A stretch of 64,000 nucleotides of DNA from Pseudomonas sp. 7SR1 (lineage in GTDB: Bacteria > Pseudomonadota > Gammaproteobacteria > Pseudomonadales > Pseudomonadaceae). The position numbers and the translations under genes are program-made. The DNA lies in NCBI RefSeq assembly GCF_900156465.1, contig NZ_LT707064.1:1524001-1588000 (forward strand), read 5' to 3'. Below, one piece after another: positions 25,236 through 37,829 of this stretch (the stretch's first letter is position 1; each line of letters begins with the position of its first letter). Below the pieces are notes generated by a model, which saw nothing but the letters and a program-made list of their open reading frames with translations, did not search any database and was not told the DNA's origin.

Positions 25236-27283
25236 GTGCTCAAGATTTTCTGGTTGAACTGGGCACCGAAGAACTGCCACCCAAAGCCCTGAACACCCTG
25301 GCCGATGCGTTCCTGGCCGGTATCGACAAAGGCCTGCAAGCCGCCGGACTGAACTTCGAGACCAAGCACGTCTACGCCGCGCCGCGTCGTCTGGCCGTGC
25401 TGATCACCGGCCTGGCGACCCAGCAGCCGGATCGCAGCATCAACCTCGACGGCCCGCCACGCCAGGCCGCATTCGATGCAGACGGCAACCCGACCCAGGC
25501 TGCCCTGGGCTTCGCCAAGAAGTGCGGCGTGGACCTGAGCGAAATCGACCAGAGCGGTCCGAAGCTGCGCTACAGCCAGAGCATCAAGGGCAAGCCGACC
25601 GCCAGCCTGCTGCCGACCATCGTCGAAGACTCACTCAATGACTTGCCGATCCCCAAGCGCATGCGCTGGGCCGCGCGCAAGGAAGAGTTCGTGCGTCCGA
25701 CCCAATGGCTGGTGATGCTGCTCGGTGACCAGGTCATCGACTGCACCATCCTGGCCCAGAAGGCCGGTCGCGATTCCCGCGGCCATCGTTTCCACCATCC
25801 ACAGAGCGTGCGCATCACTTCGCCGGCCAACTACCTGGCCGACCTGCGTGCCGCCTATGTGCTGGCCGATGCCAACGAGCGTCGCGAGCTGATCAGCAAG
25901 CGCACCGAAGAGCTGGCGACCCGCCAGGAAGGCACCGCCATCGTGCCGCCGGACCTGCTGGACGAAGTGACTGCCCTGGTGGAATGGCCAGTGCCGCTGG
26001 TGTGCTCGTTCGAGGAACGTTTCCTGGAAGTGCCGCAGGAAGCGCTGATCACCACCATGCAGGACAACCAGAAGTACTTCTGCCTGCTGGACGCCGAAGG
26101 CAAGTTGCTGCCGCGCTTCATCACGGTCGCCAACATCGAGAGCAAGGACCCGCAGCAGATCGTCGCAGGTAACGAAAAAGTCGTTCGCCCGCGCCTGACC
26201 GATGCCGAGTTCTTCTTCAAGCAAGACAAGAAGCAGCCGCTGGAAAGTTTCAACGAGCGCCTGCAGAACGTGGTGTTTCAGGAAAAACTCGGCAGCGTCT
26301 ACGACAAGGCCGAGCGGGTTTCGAAGCTGGCCGCGTTCATCGCTCCGCGTATCGGCGGCGATGCCCAGCGCGCAGCCCGCGCCGGCATCCTGTCCAAGTG
26401 CGACCTGTCCACCGAGATGGTCGGTGAGTTCCCGGAGATGCAAGGCGTCGCCGGCTACTACTACGCCCTCAACGACGGCGAGCCACAAGACGTTGCCCTG
26501 GCCCTGAACGAGCAATACATGCCTCGCGGTGCCGGTGCTGAACTGCCGACTACCCTGACCGGCGCGGCCGTGGCCATCGCCGACAAGCTCGACACCCTGG
26601 TCGGCATCTTCGGCATCGGCATGCTGCCCACCGGCAGCAAGGACCCGTATGCCCTGCGTCGTGCGGCACTGGGGGTGTTGCGTATCCTGATCGAGAAGCA
26701 ACTGGACCTGAACCTGAACGACGCCGTGGCCTTCGCCGTCAACGCGTTCGGCAGCAAGGTCAAGTCTGCCGGCCTGGCCGATGCGGTGCTGGAATTCATC
26801 TTCGACCGCCTGCGTGCGCGTTATGAGGACGAAGGCGTCGATGTGGCGACCTACCTGTCGGTGCGAGCCCTCAAGCCAGGTTCCGCACTGGACTTCGACC
26901 AGCGCGTACAAGCCGTACAGGCCTTCCGCAAACTGCCGGAAGCCGCTGCGCTGGCCGCTGTGAACAAGCGCGTGTCGAACCTGCTGTCCAAGGCCGAGCC
27001 GACGGTCAATGCGCCTGAAGCCCGCTACTTCGATAATGCCGTGGAATTTTCGCTCAACTCGGCGATTCAACAGGCCTATGCGTCGGTGCAACCGCTGATG
27101 GAAAAACGCGAATACGCCGAAGCGCTGGCGCGCCTGGCGGCATTGCGCGAGCCTGTCGATGCGTTCTTTGACGCCGTGATGGTGAATGCGGACAACGAAG
27201 ACGTGCGCAGGAACCGCTATGCATTGCTGGCCCGCCTGCGCGGGCTGTTCCTCAACATCGCCGATATTTCCGTGCTGGGTTGA
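25232..27283 (+). CDS. glyS: Glycyl-tRNA synthetase beta subunit
   Basis: A 683-residue subunit that recognises tRNA-Gly and supports the alpha subunit. It starts [20 protein letters not shown], the conserved beta-subunit N-terminus, contains [28 protein letters not shown], and ends with a DALR-type anticodon-binding region ([29 protein letters not shown]). The start overlaps the glyQ stop; gmhB follows after 10 bp, so glyQ-glyS-gmhB look like one operon. Confidence 0.97.
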   Translation: MSAQDFLVELGTEELPPKALNTLADAFLAGIDKGLQAAGLNFETKHVYAAPRRLAVLITGLATQQPDRSINLDGPPRQAAFDADGNPTQAALGFAKKCGVDLSEIDQSGPKLRYSQSIKGKPTASLLPTIVEDSLNDLPIPKRMRWAARKEEFVRPTQWLVMLLGDQVIDCTILAQKAGRDSRGHRFHHPQSVRITSPANYLADLRAAYVLADANERRELISKRTEELATRQEGTAIVPPDLLDEVTALVEWPVPLVCSFEERFLEVPQEALITTMQDNQKYFCLLDAEGKLLPRFITVANIESKDPQQIVAGNEKVVRPRLTDAEFFFKQDKKQPLESFNERLQNVVFQEKLGSVYDKAERVSKLAAFIAPRIGGDAQRAARAGILSKCDLSTEMVGEFPEMQGVAGYYYALNDGEPQDVALALNEQYMPRGAGAELPTTLTGAAVAIADKLDTLVGIFGIGMLPTGSKDPYALRRAALGVLRILIEKQLDLNLNDAVAFAVNAFGSKVKSAGLADAVLEFIFDRLRARYEDEGVDVATYLSVRALKPGSALDFDQRVQAVQAFRKLPEAAALAAVNKRVSNLLSKAEPTVNAPEARYFDNAVEFSLNSAIQQAYASVQPLMEKREYAEALARLAALREPVDAFFDAVMVNADNEDVRRNRYALLARLRGLFLNIADISVLG

Positions 27284-27293
27284 GGAGCCGCTG

Positions 27294-27827
27294 TTGAAAC
27301 TGCTGATTCTCGATCGGGATGGGGTGATCAATCACGACTCCGACGCTTACATCAAATCGGTGGAGGAGTGGTTGCCGATCCCCGGCTCGATCGAAGCCAT
27401 CGCGCAGTTGAGCAAGGCCGGCTGGACGGTGGCGGTCGCCACCAACCAGTCGGGCATTGCCCGCGGTTATTATGACCTCGCGGTACTGCATGCCATGCAT
27501 GAGCGCTTGCGCGACCTGGTGGCCGGGCAGGGCGGCGAAGTCGGCCTGATCGTCTACTGCCCCCACGGGCCGGATGACGGTTGCGATTGCCGCAAGCCCA
27601 AGCCAGGCATGCTCAAGGCCATAGCAGCGCATTACGACGTGCCGCTTGCGGGCGTGTGGTTCGTTGGCGACAGCCTCGGTGACCTGGAGGCGGCCAAGGC
27701 CGTCGATTGTCAGCCAGTTTTGGTAAAGACCGGGAAAGGCGAAAAGACTCTGGGCAAGACCCTACCGGTGGGCACTTTGATTTTTGACGATTTGGCGGCG
27801 ATTGCCGCTGAACTTATCCACAACTAG
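27294..27827 (+). CDS. gmhB: D-glycero-D-manno-heptose-1,7-bisphosphate 7-phosphatase
   Basis: A 177-residue HAD-superfamily phosphatase in ADP-heptose synthesis for the LPS core. The HAD motifs are LLILDRDGVIN (nucleophile D7, acid/base D9), VATNQSGIARG, and GDSLGDLEAA. The zinc site characteristic of GmhB is visible as CPHGPDDGCDC. The start is TTG 27294, preceded by TGAGGAG and matching the family N-terminus. An exact DnaA box (27814-27822) lies over its last codons. It is in the glyQS operon, with lptA/hdtS 81 bp downstream. Confidence 0.93.
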   Translation: MKLLILDRDGVINHDSDAYIKSVEEWLPIPGSIEAIAQLSKAGWTVAVATNQSGIARGYYDLAVLHAMHERLRDLVAGQGGEVGLIVYCPHGPDDGCDCRKPKPGMLKAIAAHYDVPLAGVWFVGDSLGDLEAAKAVDCQPVLVKTGKGEKTLGKTLPVGTLIFDDLAAIAAELIHN

Positions 27828-27908
27828 GGCTCCCAAGACATCCTGATCAAGGATTGTTCGGGAAGCGCTTGAACAGGCGGGCACCGCCCCGCAACGGTAA
27901 ATGCCGCC

Positions 27909-28688
27909 ATGTCGATATTGCAGGCCATCAGAACCTTTCTCTTTTACCTGCTACTGGGCACCAGCTCCCTGCTGTGGTGCACCCTGAGTTTCTTTATCGC
28001 GCCGTTCATGTCGTTCCGGGCGCGCTACCGTTTCATCAATGTGTACTGGTGCCGCTGCGCGCTGTGGCTGAGCAAGGTATTCCTGGGCATCCGCTACGAA
28101 GTGAAGGGTGCCGAGAACGTGCCTGACAGGCCCTGTGTGATCCAGTCCAACCACCAGAGCACTTGGGAAACCTTCTTCCTGTCGGCTTATTTCGAGCCGT
28201 TGAGCCAGGTACTCAAGCGCGAATTGCTGTTCGTGCCGTTCTTTGGCTGGGCCATGGCGATGCTCCGTCCGATCGCCATCGACCGCGACAATCCCAAGGC
28301 CGCGCTCAAGCACGTGGCGAAGAAGGGCGACGAGTTGCTAAAGGACAATGTCTGGGTATTGATCTTCCCTGAAGGCACCCGTGTTCCCTATGGAACCATC
28401 GGCAAGTTCTCCCGCGGCGGTACCGCATTGGCGGTCAATGCCAACCTTCCTGTATTGCCGATTGCACACAATGCCGGCAAATTCTGGCCCAAGGCGGGCT
28501 GGGTCAGGAAGCCAGGCTTGATCACCGTAGTGATTGGCCCCCCCCTGTACGCCGAAGGTAGCGGGCCTCGGGCTATCGCCGACCTCAACGACCGTGTCCA
28601 AGCCTGGAATGAACAGGCACAACGGGAAATGGGTTCACTTCCTCCGGCACCGGCAGCCCCCATTGCTTCGGACCAGATCGCTGTCTGA
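27909..28688 (+). CDS. lptA: 1-acyl-sn-glycerol-3-phosphate acyltransferase (PlsC family; LptA/HdtS orthologue)
   Basis: A 259-residue inner-membrane acyltransferase with an N-terminal hydrophobic anchor (residues ~8-40). Motif I is NHQSTWE (HX4E in place of the usual HX4D), motif III FPEGTR, and PVLPIAHNAG follows. It makes phosphatidic acid from lysophosphatidic acid. Position after gyrB-side gmhB/glyS matches P. aeruginosa lptA (PA0005) and P. fluorescens F113 hdtS; HdtS has been linked to acyl-homoserine-lactone production, probably indirectly. The C-terminal tail is Pro/Ala-rich. Its promoter may be shared with glyQS-gmhB. Confidence 0.9.
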   Translation: MSILQAIRTFLFYLLLGTSSLLWCTLSFFIAPFMSFRARYRFINVYWCRCALWLSKVFLGIRYEVKGAENVPDRPCVIQSNHQSTWETFFLSAYFEPLSQVLKRELLFVPFFGWAMAMLRPIAIDRDNPKAALKHVAKKGDELLKDNVWVLIFPEGTRVPYGTIGKFSRGGTALAVNANLPVLPIAHNAGKFWPKAGWVRKPGLITVVIGPPLYAEGSGPRAIADLNDRVQAWNEQAQREMGSLPPAPAAPIASDQIAV

Positions 28689-28806
28689 TTTCTGTGGATA
28701 AGCTGTGTACCGATTTTCCTGAAAGCCTTTCCAGTTTCATATAACTATTTGTTTTTTATACATATTTCATAAACACATAAAACCTCGGGAAAGGTGCATA
28801 AGTTTT
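28689..28806. other. AT-rich gap between convergent lptA and the sensor-kinase gene
   Basis: The 118-bp gap holds an exact DnaA box (TGTGGATAA, 28693-28701) and an AT-rich core. GCCTTTCC and GGAAAGGTG form distant inverted repeats about 55 bp apart. There is no obvious T-run terminator. Confidence 0.5.
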
Positions 28807-30348
28807 TTATAGCACCACCGAAGGTTGTGCCTTTTCAGTGTCTAGCAAGGCCAAACCAAAACTGAACGTCGTGCCTTCACCGACCACACTACGGCATTCG
28901 ATCTGTCCGCCGTGACGGTCCACAACCGCCTTGACCATGGACAACCCCAGGCCTACGCCGTCTACACCATGAGCCGATGAGAACCGTCGATACTGACTGA
29001 ACAGATCCGGCAGCTCCCCAGCCTCGATGCCTTTGCCCTGGTCCACGAGATCGCAGGTCAAACGCCCCTCGGCGCAACGAACCCGCACCACGATGCGGGT
29101 GGCGGGTGGGCTGTACTTGATGGCGTTCTCCAGTAGATTGAACAAGGCGCGGGTCAACAAGGCCTGGTCGGCACTCACCATCGCTTCTTCGTCGTCGATG
29201 TCATGGGCGATCTGGATATGCTTGGCCTGGGCCAGAGGCAGGGCTTGGTCGAGCACGTCCAGGACCAGCATGGCGAACAGTGTCGGTCGGAACTGATAGA
29301 CCTCCGATTCGGCCCGCGCCAGTTGCACGAAGCCGTCTGTCAACGCCAGGGCACGCCGCACCTGACGTTCGATCTGGTCGAATACAGGATCGGTCGTACC
29401 TGCCTGGTGCCGCTGCACGTCGAGCAGCGCCAGGATCGCAGAATGTGGGGCGCGCAGGTCGTGGGACAGGAAACGCAGCATGATATTGCGCTGCTCTTCA
29501 GCCTCCCGCTCCGCGCTCAGGTCAGTCAGGCTCAGCAACCAACCCACGGGCACATCACCATCGGCCGGCAACAGGGAGGCCCGTTCCAGGCGCAGGCTGC
29601 GGTCCCGGACATCGCGAAACTCCAGCAACGGCAATGTGGATAACCGGTGCGGGCAGCCGGGTACCAACCCCGGATAACCCAGCTGTGCGAGGTGTTCCAC
29701 CACATCTTCACCGGCCAGGCCATGACCGAAGAGCTCCCGCGCCTTACGGTTACCGAGCAAGACCTTGCCATGGGGGTCGCTGATCATGGTCGCCACCGGC
29801 AGGTATTCCAGGCCATCGGCTATGAACCGCCGGGTATCCCGCGTGCGACTCATGGCCTGCTCAAGGGCCATGACCTGGCCTTGCAAGCGATCGCTGCCGG
29901 TGTAGGGCGCGCGACGACGCTCCGGGAACACCTTCGGTTCCGCGTCCAGGCGGGCCAGCTCCCAACCGAAATACGCCAGCACGACGCTCAGCCGTCGCCA
30001 GTTCCAGATCAGGTAGCCAAACAACATGCCCAGCACACTGGCCAGGGGAGACCACCACCAGCCCTGCGCGCCCAGCACGGCGCTGAGGGTCAGTGCCAGG
30101 CCCATTCCACCCACTGTCGTCCATAACGCCAGACGCGGACGCAGGAGCAGCAACCCCAGCACACAGGCCACCAGACACACCGACAACAGTGCAGCAGGCC
30201 CGTTGCGTGTCGGTTGGGCGCTGAACGACAACAGAGCCGTCAGGGGCAGCAACAACAGACTTATCCACAACCATTCGCGCACCAACTGTCGAAACAGGCG
30301 TTGGGCTTGGGTCGGTTCACGGCTTTCACGGCGGCGCTGATGACTCAT
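28807..30348 (-). CDS. Membrane sensor histidine kinase (resembles CHASE2-PAS kinases but lacks CHASE2)
   Basis: A 513-residue kinase. Four hydrophobic helices lie at about 25-43, 51-70, 73-95 and 99-117, followed by EPKVFPERRRAP, a PAS-like domain (~175-285, LPVATMISDPHGKVLLGN), a HisKA domain with H296 (LRFLSHDLRAPHS), and HATPase_c (N box NLLENAIKYSP, G boxes DQGKGIE and GVGLGLS). In CHASE2 kinases the first helix is separated from the other three by a large extracytoplasmic CHASE2 domain; here the two parts are joined by about ten residues. It is divergent from its likely partner regulator (247 bp apart). The signal is unknown. Confidence 0.9.
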   Translation of the reverse strand: MSHQRRRESREPTQAQRLFRQLVREWLWISLLLLPLTALLSFSAQPTRNGPAALLSVCLVACVLGLLLLRPRLALWTTVGGMGLALTLSAVLGAQGWWWSPLASVLGMLFGYLIWNWRRLSVVLAYFGWELARLDAEPKVFPERRRAPYTGSDRLQGQVMALEQAMSRTRDTRRFIADGLEYLPVATMISDPHGKVLLGNRKARELFGHGLAGEDVVEHLAQLGYPGLVPGCPHRLSTLPLLEFRDVRDRSLRLERASLLPADGDVPVGWLLSLTDLSAEREAEEQRNIMLRFLSHDLRAPHSAILALLDVQRHQAGTTDPVFDQIERQVRRALALTDGFVQLARAESEVYQFRPTLFAMLVLDVLDQALPLAQAKHIQIAHDIDDEEAMVSADQALLTRALFNLLENAIKYSPPATRIVVRVRCAEGRLTCDLVDQGKGIEAGELPDLFSQYRRFSSAHGVDGVGLGLSMVKAVVDRHGGQIECRSVVGEGTTFSFGLALLDTEKAQPSVVL

Positions 30349-30594
30349 AAGGTCCTTGTACGAGCAAAAGGGCAGAAGGGATTGTTCATTTGATAGGCGA
30401 CGAACCCACGAGCTGGGCAGCTCGAGACTATAGCGGACTCGATAGGCGGCGTGCTGCTGCCTTTCCCTTCACGGCTTGAGCCGGTATTGTCGCAGCCTGC
30501 GACAGCAAGCCTCGCCGCTAGCCAGCCAAGGCTGGACCGTTTGGGTGGCCTGCTGATGATGTTCGTTACTTTCGAGATCAAGGAATCGCGTCCC

Positions 30595-31329
30595 ATGCGT
30601 GTCGCCATACTGGATGACGAACCGGCCGAGCTGCGCCGGGTGGAGCAGACATTGCAACAGATCCCCGGCCGGGGTGAGCAAGCCTGGACCCTGCACAGTT
30701 TCGAGCGCGGCGAAGACCTGCTGCGGCAACTGCGTCGGGAAACCTTCGACCTGTTGATACTCGACTGGCAGTTGCCCGGTATCAGTGGCCTGTCGCTGCT
30801 GCGCTGGACACGCGAACACATGGACTCGCCTCCGGCCGCCATCATGCTCACCAGCCGCGACGGCGAGCAGGATATCGTCCAGGCCCTCAATGCCGGCGCC
30901 GACGATTACGTGAGCAAACCCTTCCGACCCAACGAGCTCAAGGCCAGGGTCAGCGCCGTGCTACGCCGGCACAACCTGCAACGTGCTCCGGCCAGCGATG
31001 TACGAGTCTTCAATGACCTGGCGTTCGACGATGCCGAACTGACGGTCACCCGCGCCGGCGTGCCCATCAACCTGACCGAGCGGGAATACCGACTGGCCCG
31101 CTGCCTGTTCGCCAATCTGGGGCGTCCATTGTCCCGGGAATATTTCTACGAACGTTTCTGGACCCACGAGGAAATGACCTCGTCCCGCCCCCTCGACACC
31201 CACATCTATCGCCTGCGCAACAAGCTTGGCCTGACGGCTGATCGAGGTTGGCAGTTATTGACTATCTATGGGTATGGGTATCGCCTGGAAAGCGTATCGG
31301 CGGACAGCGAAACGTCGGTAGCGAGTTGA
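30595..31329 (+). CDS. Response regulator, OmpR/PhoB-type DNA-binding
   Basis: A 244-residue two-component regulator. The receiver domain has acidic DDE at 7-9, phospho-acceptor D57 (FDLLILDW) and the conserved lysine in DDYVSKPF. A winged-helix output domain follows from about 130 (LTEREYRLARCLFANLGRPLSREYFYERFW, TSSRPLDTHIYRLRNKLG). ATG 30595 is preceded by AAGGA. It is divergent from the kinase gene, so the pair may be co-regulated from the region between. Target genes are unknown. Confidence 0.92.
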   Translation: MRVAILDDEPAELRRVEQTLQQIPGRGEQAWTLHSFERGEDLLRQLRRETFDLLILDWQLPGISGLSLLRWTREHMDSPPAAIMLTSRDGEQDIVQALNAGADDYVSKPFRPNELKARVSAVLRRHNLQRAPASDVRVFNDLAFDDAELTVTRAGVPINLTEREYRLARCLFANLGRPLSREYFYERFWTHEEMTSSRPLDTHIYRLRNKLGLTADRGWQLLTIYGYGYRLESVSADSETSVAS

Positions 31330-31406
31330 GCCAGGCAAGCTCCGCGTCCCGAAAGCGAACGCGGAGCTTGTGTTGAAGCGTCCCACGCGTGGCGTGGGAA
31401 GCATGA

Positions 31407-32801
31407 CTAGTTGGCCATCTGCAGTGCTTTGCCAGCCTTCCCGACCCGACGACGCTGCACCAGCAACCCGGACGCGACCACCAGCAGGCTGAGCAGCCCC
31501 GTGGCGAGGATCTCCACCCGGTGGGCTTCCTGGAACAGCATGATCGTCAGGGCACCGATGATGAATACGATCACCAGGTACGTTAGGCCCGGGAACAGCC
31601 ACATGCTGAAGGCAATCTTTTCCCCACGAGCCATGCGCTGCTTACGCATGCGCAGCTGCGAGAATGCGATCACCAGGTAAACCAGCAGTGCGATGGCGCC
31701 GGAGCTGGCGAGCAGGAATTCGAACACGGCAGCCGGGGCCACGTAGTTGGCGAACACCGCCAGGAAAGCGGCTGCGGTGGACAGCATCACAGCCCAGTAA
31801 GGGGTGCCGCTCTTGTTGGTACGCTGGGAAACCGCCGGCGCATCGCCACGCTTGCCCAATGAGAACATCATGCGCGAGGCGGTGTAGAGCGCGGAGTTGA
31901 GGCAGCTTGTCACCGCGACCAGCACGACGATATCGACAATCAGCTTGGCATTGGGGATACCCATGCGCTCCAGCACGGTCTGGTAGGAACCCACGCTGGC
32001 CAGCAGCGGATCGTTCCATGGCACCAGGGCCACGACGATAAAGATGGAAACCAGGTAGAACAGGCCGATCCGCCAGATCACCGAGTTGGTCGCCTTGGAG
32101 ATCTGTTGGCCTGGGTTCTTCGACTCAGCGGCCGCGATGGTCACGATCTCGGTGCCCATGAACGAAAACATGGTGGTCAGGATCGCTCCCAGTACCGCGC
32201 CCATGCCGTTGGGCAAAAAACCCTGAGTGTCGAATAGATGGGAAACACCGCTGACCTGGCTGCTGGGCAGCCAACCGGAAATTGCCAGGATCCCAAGGAC
32301 GATGAAACCGATGATCGCCACCACCTTGACCAGGGCAAACCAGAACTCGAATTCACCATAGTTCTTCACACTGAACAGATTGGTGGCCGTCAGCAGCAGG
32401 GTGATGACCAGGGTGAAGGCCCAGATCGCCACGTCCGGGAACCAGGCGTGCAATATGGTCGCTGCAGCGTTGGCCTCCAACGGGATCACCAGCACCCAGA
32501 ACCACCAGTAGAGCCAACCGATCGTGAAGCCAGCCCAGCGCCCGATCGCCCGATCAGCGTAGGTGGAAAAGGAACCGGTGTCCGGAGACGCGACCGCCAT
32601 TTCGCCCAGCATACGCATCACCAACACCACCAGCGCGCCGGCGGCGGCGTAGGCCAACAGCACGGCCGGGCCTGCCGCTGCGATAGCGTGGCCGGAGCCA
32701 ACGAAAAGGCCGGCGCCGATCACACCAGCGATAGAGAGCATCGTCACATGTCGTGGCTTGAGCCCTTGTTCCAGGTTGTTGGAAGTTTGCGTACCGCTCA
32801 T
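31407..32801 (-). CDS. gabP: Amino-acid permease, probably GABA permease GabP
   Basis: A 464-residue APC-superfamily transporter with about 12 transmembrane helices. The N-terminus LKPRHVTMLSIAGVIGAGLFVGSG and GSFSTYADRAIGRWAGFTIGWLYWWFWVLVIPLEA match the AAT family, closest to GabP/proline-specific permeases; import of 4-aminobutyrate by proton symport is likely but not proven by sequence. ATG 32801 follows AAGGGTAG. A sigma-54-type promoter about 95 bp upstream would place it under nitrogen control. Confidence 0.82.
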   Translation of the reverse strand: MSGTQTSNNLEQGLKPRHVTMLSIAGVIGAGLFVGSGHAIAAAGPAVLLAYAAAGALVVLVMRMLGEMAVASPDTGSFSTYADRAIGRWAGFTIGWLYWWFWVLVIPLEANAAATILHAWFPDVAIWAFTLVITLLLTATNLFSVKNYGEFEFWFALVKVVAIIGFIVLGILAISGWLPSSQVSGVSHLFDTQGFLPNGMGAVLGAILTTMFSFMGTEIVTIAAAESKNPGQQISKATNSVIWRIGLFYLVSIFIVVALVPWNDPLLASVGSYQTVLERMGIPNAKLIVDIVVLVAVTSCLNSALYTASRMMFSLGKRGDAPAVSQRTNKSGTPYWAVMLSTAAAFLAVFANYVAPAAVFEFLLASSGAIALLVYLVIAFSQLRMRKQRMARGEKIAFSMWLFPGLTYLVIVFIIGALTIMLFQEAHRVEILATGLLSLLVVASGLLVQRRRVGKAGKALQMAN

Positions 32802-32894
32802 TGAGACTACCCTTGGTATTTAGATTTATTCATTCCATCTCGGACTGTCGCTTCTTTTGTAAAAATAAAAAAACGACATGTAATTTATTTAACA

Positions 32895-32910
32895 CGCAAG
32901 ATCTGCGCCA
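32895..32910 (-). promoter_or_regulatory. Candidate sigma-54 promoter of gabP
   Basis: On the minus strand TGGCGCAGATCTTGCG has GG and GC separated by exactly ten bases and fits TGGCACG-N4-TTGCW at the key positions. It would start transcription about 80-85 bases before gabP. No NtrC site was recognised. The rest of the 307-bp gap (32802-33108) holds AT-rich sequence and the gyrB terminator. Confidence 0.55.
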
Positions 32911-33050
32911 GGCTTCCTGTGGTCCCCGTATTCCGGGGGCCAAGCAGATATTCCAAGTCCTTGAGATTAAAAGCTTTTGCCTGAGGTGTTACTGGGTTAC
33001 ACGCTTTCTGACCCATAGGTCTGGTAGGAAACAGGCTGAACTGGGGGTGT

Positions 33051-33087
33051 AAAAAAAGGCCAACGCTTGCGCGTTGGCCTTTTTTTT
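33051..33087 (-). terminator. Rho-independent terminator of the dnaA-dnaN-recF-gyrB operon
   Basis: GGCCAACGC pairs with GCGTTGGCC around TTGC; the stem is flanked by seven A on one side and eight T on the other, so it can act in both directions. It lies 22 bp past the gyrB stop. Confidence 0.93.
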
Positions 33088-33108
33088 GGAGGGGTGTTCT
33101 GCTTGGTA

Positions 33109-36635
<3,527 letters not shown>

Positions 36636-36686
36636 CCAGTGGCCTGTACGGTTAATTGAGTACTCGAATTAGCCACAGGCCACTAA

Positions 36687-37790
36687 TTACAGACGCATCG
36701 GCATGACAACGTAGGCCGAATCGTCGTTGTCGGACTCCTGCAGCAAGGCACTGCTGTTGGAGTCAGACAGGATCAGGCGAACCTGTTCGGTGGTCATTAC
36801 ACCCAGCACGTCGAGCAGATAGCTGACGTTGAAGCCGATTTCCAGGGAACCGCCGTTGTATTCAACGCCGACTTCTTCTTCCGCCTCTTCCTGTTCCGGG
36901 TTGTTCGCCTGGATCTTCAGTTGACCGTTGGCCAGTTGCAGACGGATACCACGGTACTTTTCGTTGGAGAGAATGGCAGTACGGCTGAACGCTTCACGCA
37001 GCGCCTGACGGTCGCCCAGGACCAGCTTGTCGCCCCCCTTGGGCAGTACGCGCTCATAGTCTGGGAATTTGCCGTCTACCAGTTTCGACGTGAAGGTGAA
37101 CTCGCCGGTAGTGGCACGGATGTGGTGCTGGCCCAGGACGATGCTGACGTTGCCATCCGGCTCGGTCAGCAGACGCGCCAGTTCCAGGATACCCTTGCGC
37201 GGCACGATCACCTGGTGGCGATCCGGCTGACCGATATCGGCCTGCATCGAACACATGGCCAGGCGATGCCCGTCGGTGGCAACGGCGCGGATAATGCCGG
37301 CAGAGACTTCGAGCAGCATGCCGTTGAGGTAATAACGCACGTCCTGCTGAGCCATCGCGAAGCTGGTGCGCTCGATCAAACGGCGCAGACGGCTCTGCTC
37401 GAGACTGCAGGTCAGCGAGCCTGGGCCTTCTTCCACGGTCGGGAAGTCGTTGGCCGGAAGGGTCGAGAGAGTGAAGCGGCTGCGACCGGCCTTGACCACG
37501 AGTTTCTGGTCGTCGACCTTGATGTCGATCAGCGCATCGTTGGGCAGGCTCTTGCAGATATCCATCAGCTTGCGCGCCGGCACCGTGATGGAGCCCGGAT
37601 CGGCCGGCTCTTCAAGTTGCACACGACCCACCAGCTCGACTTCCAGGTCGGTACCGGTCAGCGACAGTTGCTGGCCTTCGACAACCAGCAGCACGTTGGA
37701 AAGTACCGGCAAGGTCTGGCGGCGTTCGACGACGCCTGCGACCAGTTGCAGGGGTTTCAACAGGGCTTCGCGTTGAATGGTGAAATGCAT
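36687..37790 (-). CDS. dnaN: DNA polymerase III beta sliding clamp
   Basis: A 367-residue ring-forming clamp. The three-domain sequence begins MHFTIQREALLKPLQLVAGVVERRQTLPVLSNVLL and ends with the conserved hydrophobic-cleft tail SAYVVMPMRL. It tethers Pol III and Pol I, MutS and Hda to DNA. It lies 39 bp after dnaA in the dnaA-dnaN-recF-gyrB operon. Length is normal. Confidence 0.98.
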   Translation of the reverse strand: MHFTIQREALLKPLQLVAGVVERRQTLPVLSNVLLVVEGQQLSLTGTDLEVELVGRVQLEEPADPGSITVPARKLMDICKSLPNDALIDIKVDDQKLVVKAGRSRFTLSTLPANDFPTVEEGPGSLTCSLEQSRLRRLIERTSFAMAQQDVRYYLNGMLLEVSAGIIRAVATDGHRLAMCSMQADIGQPDRHQVIVPRKGILELARLLTEPDGNVSIVLGQHHIRATTGEFTFTSKLVDGKFPDYERVLPKGGDKLVLGDRQALREAFSRTAILSNEKYRGIRLQLANGQLKIQANNPEQEEAEEEVGVEYNGGSLEIGFNVSYLLDVLGVMTTEQVRLILSDSNSSALLQESDNDDSAYVVMPMRL

Positions 37791-37829
37791 GGTCTAGTCC
37801 CTTGCCTTAATAAGCTGCGCTGGTGGTCA

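Noticed and set aside
24201..25280. Upstream extension of the tag reading frame across glyQ
   Set aside because: The frame is open by chance on the other strand of glyQ; Tag starts at the family ATG at 24200.
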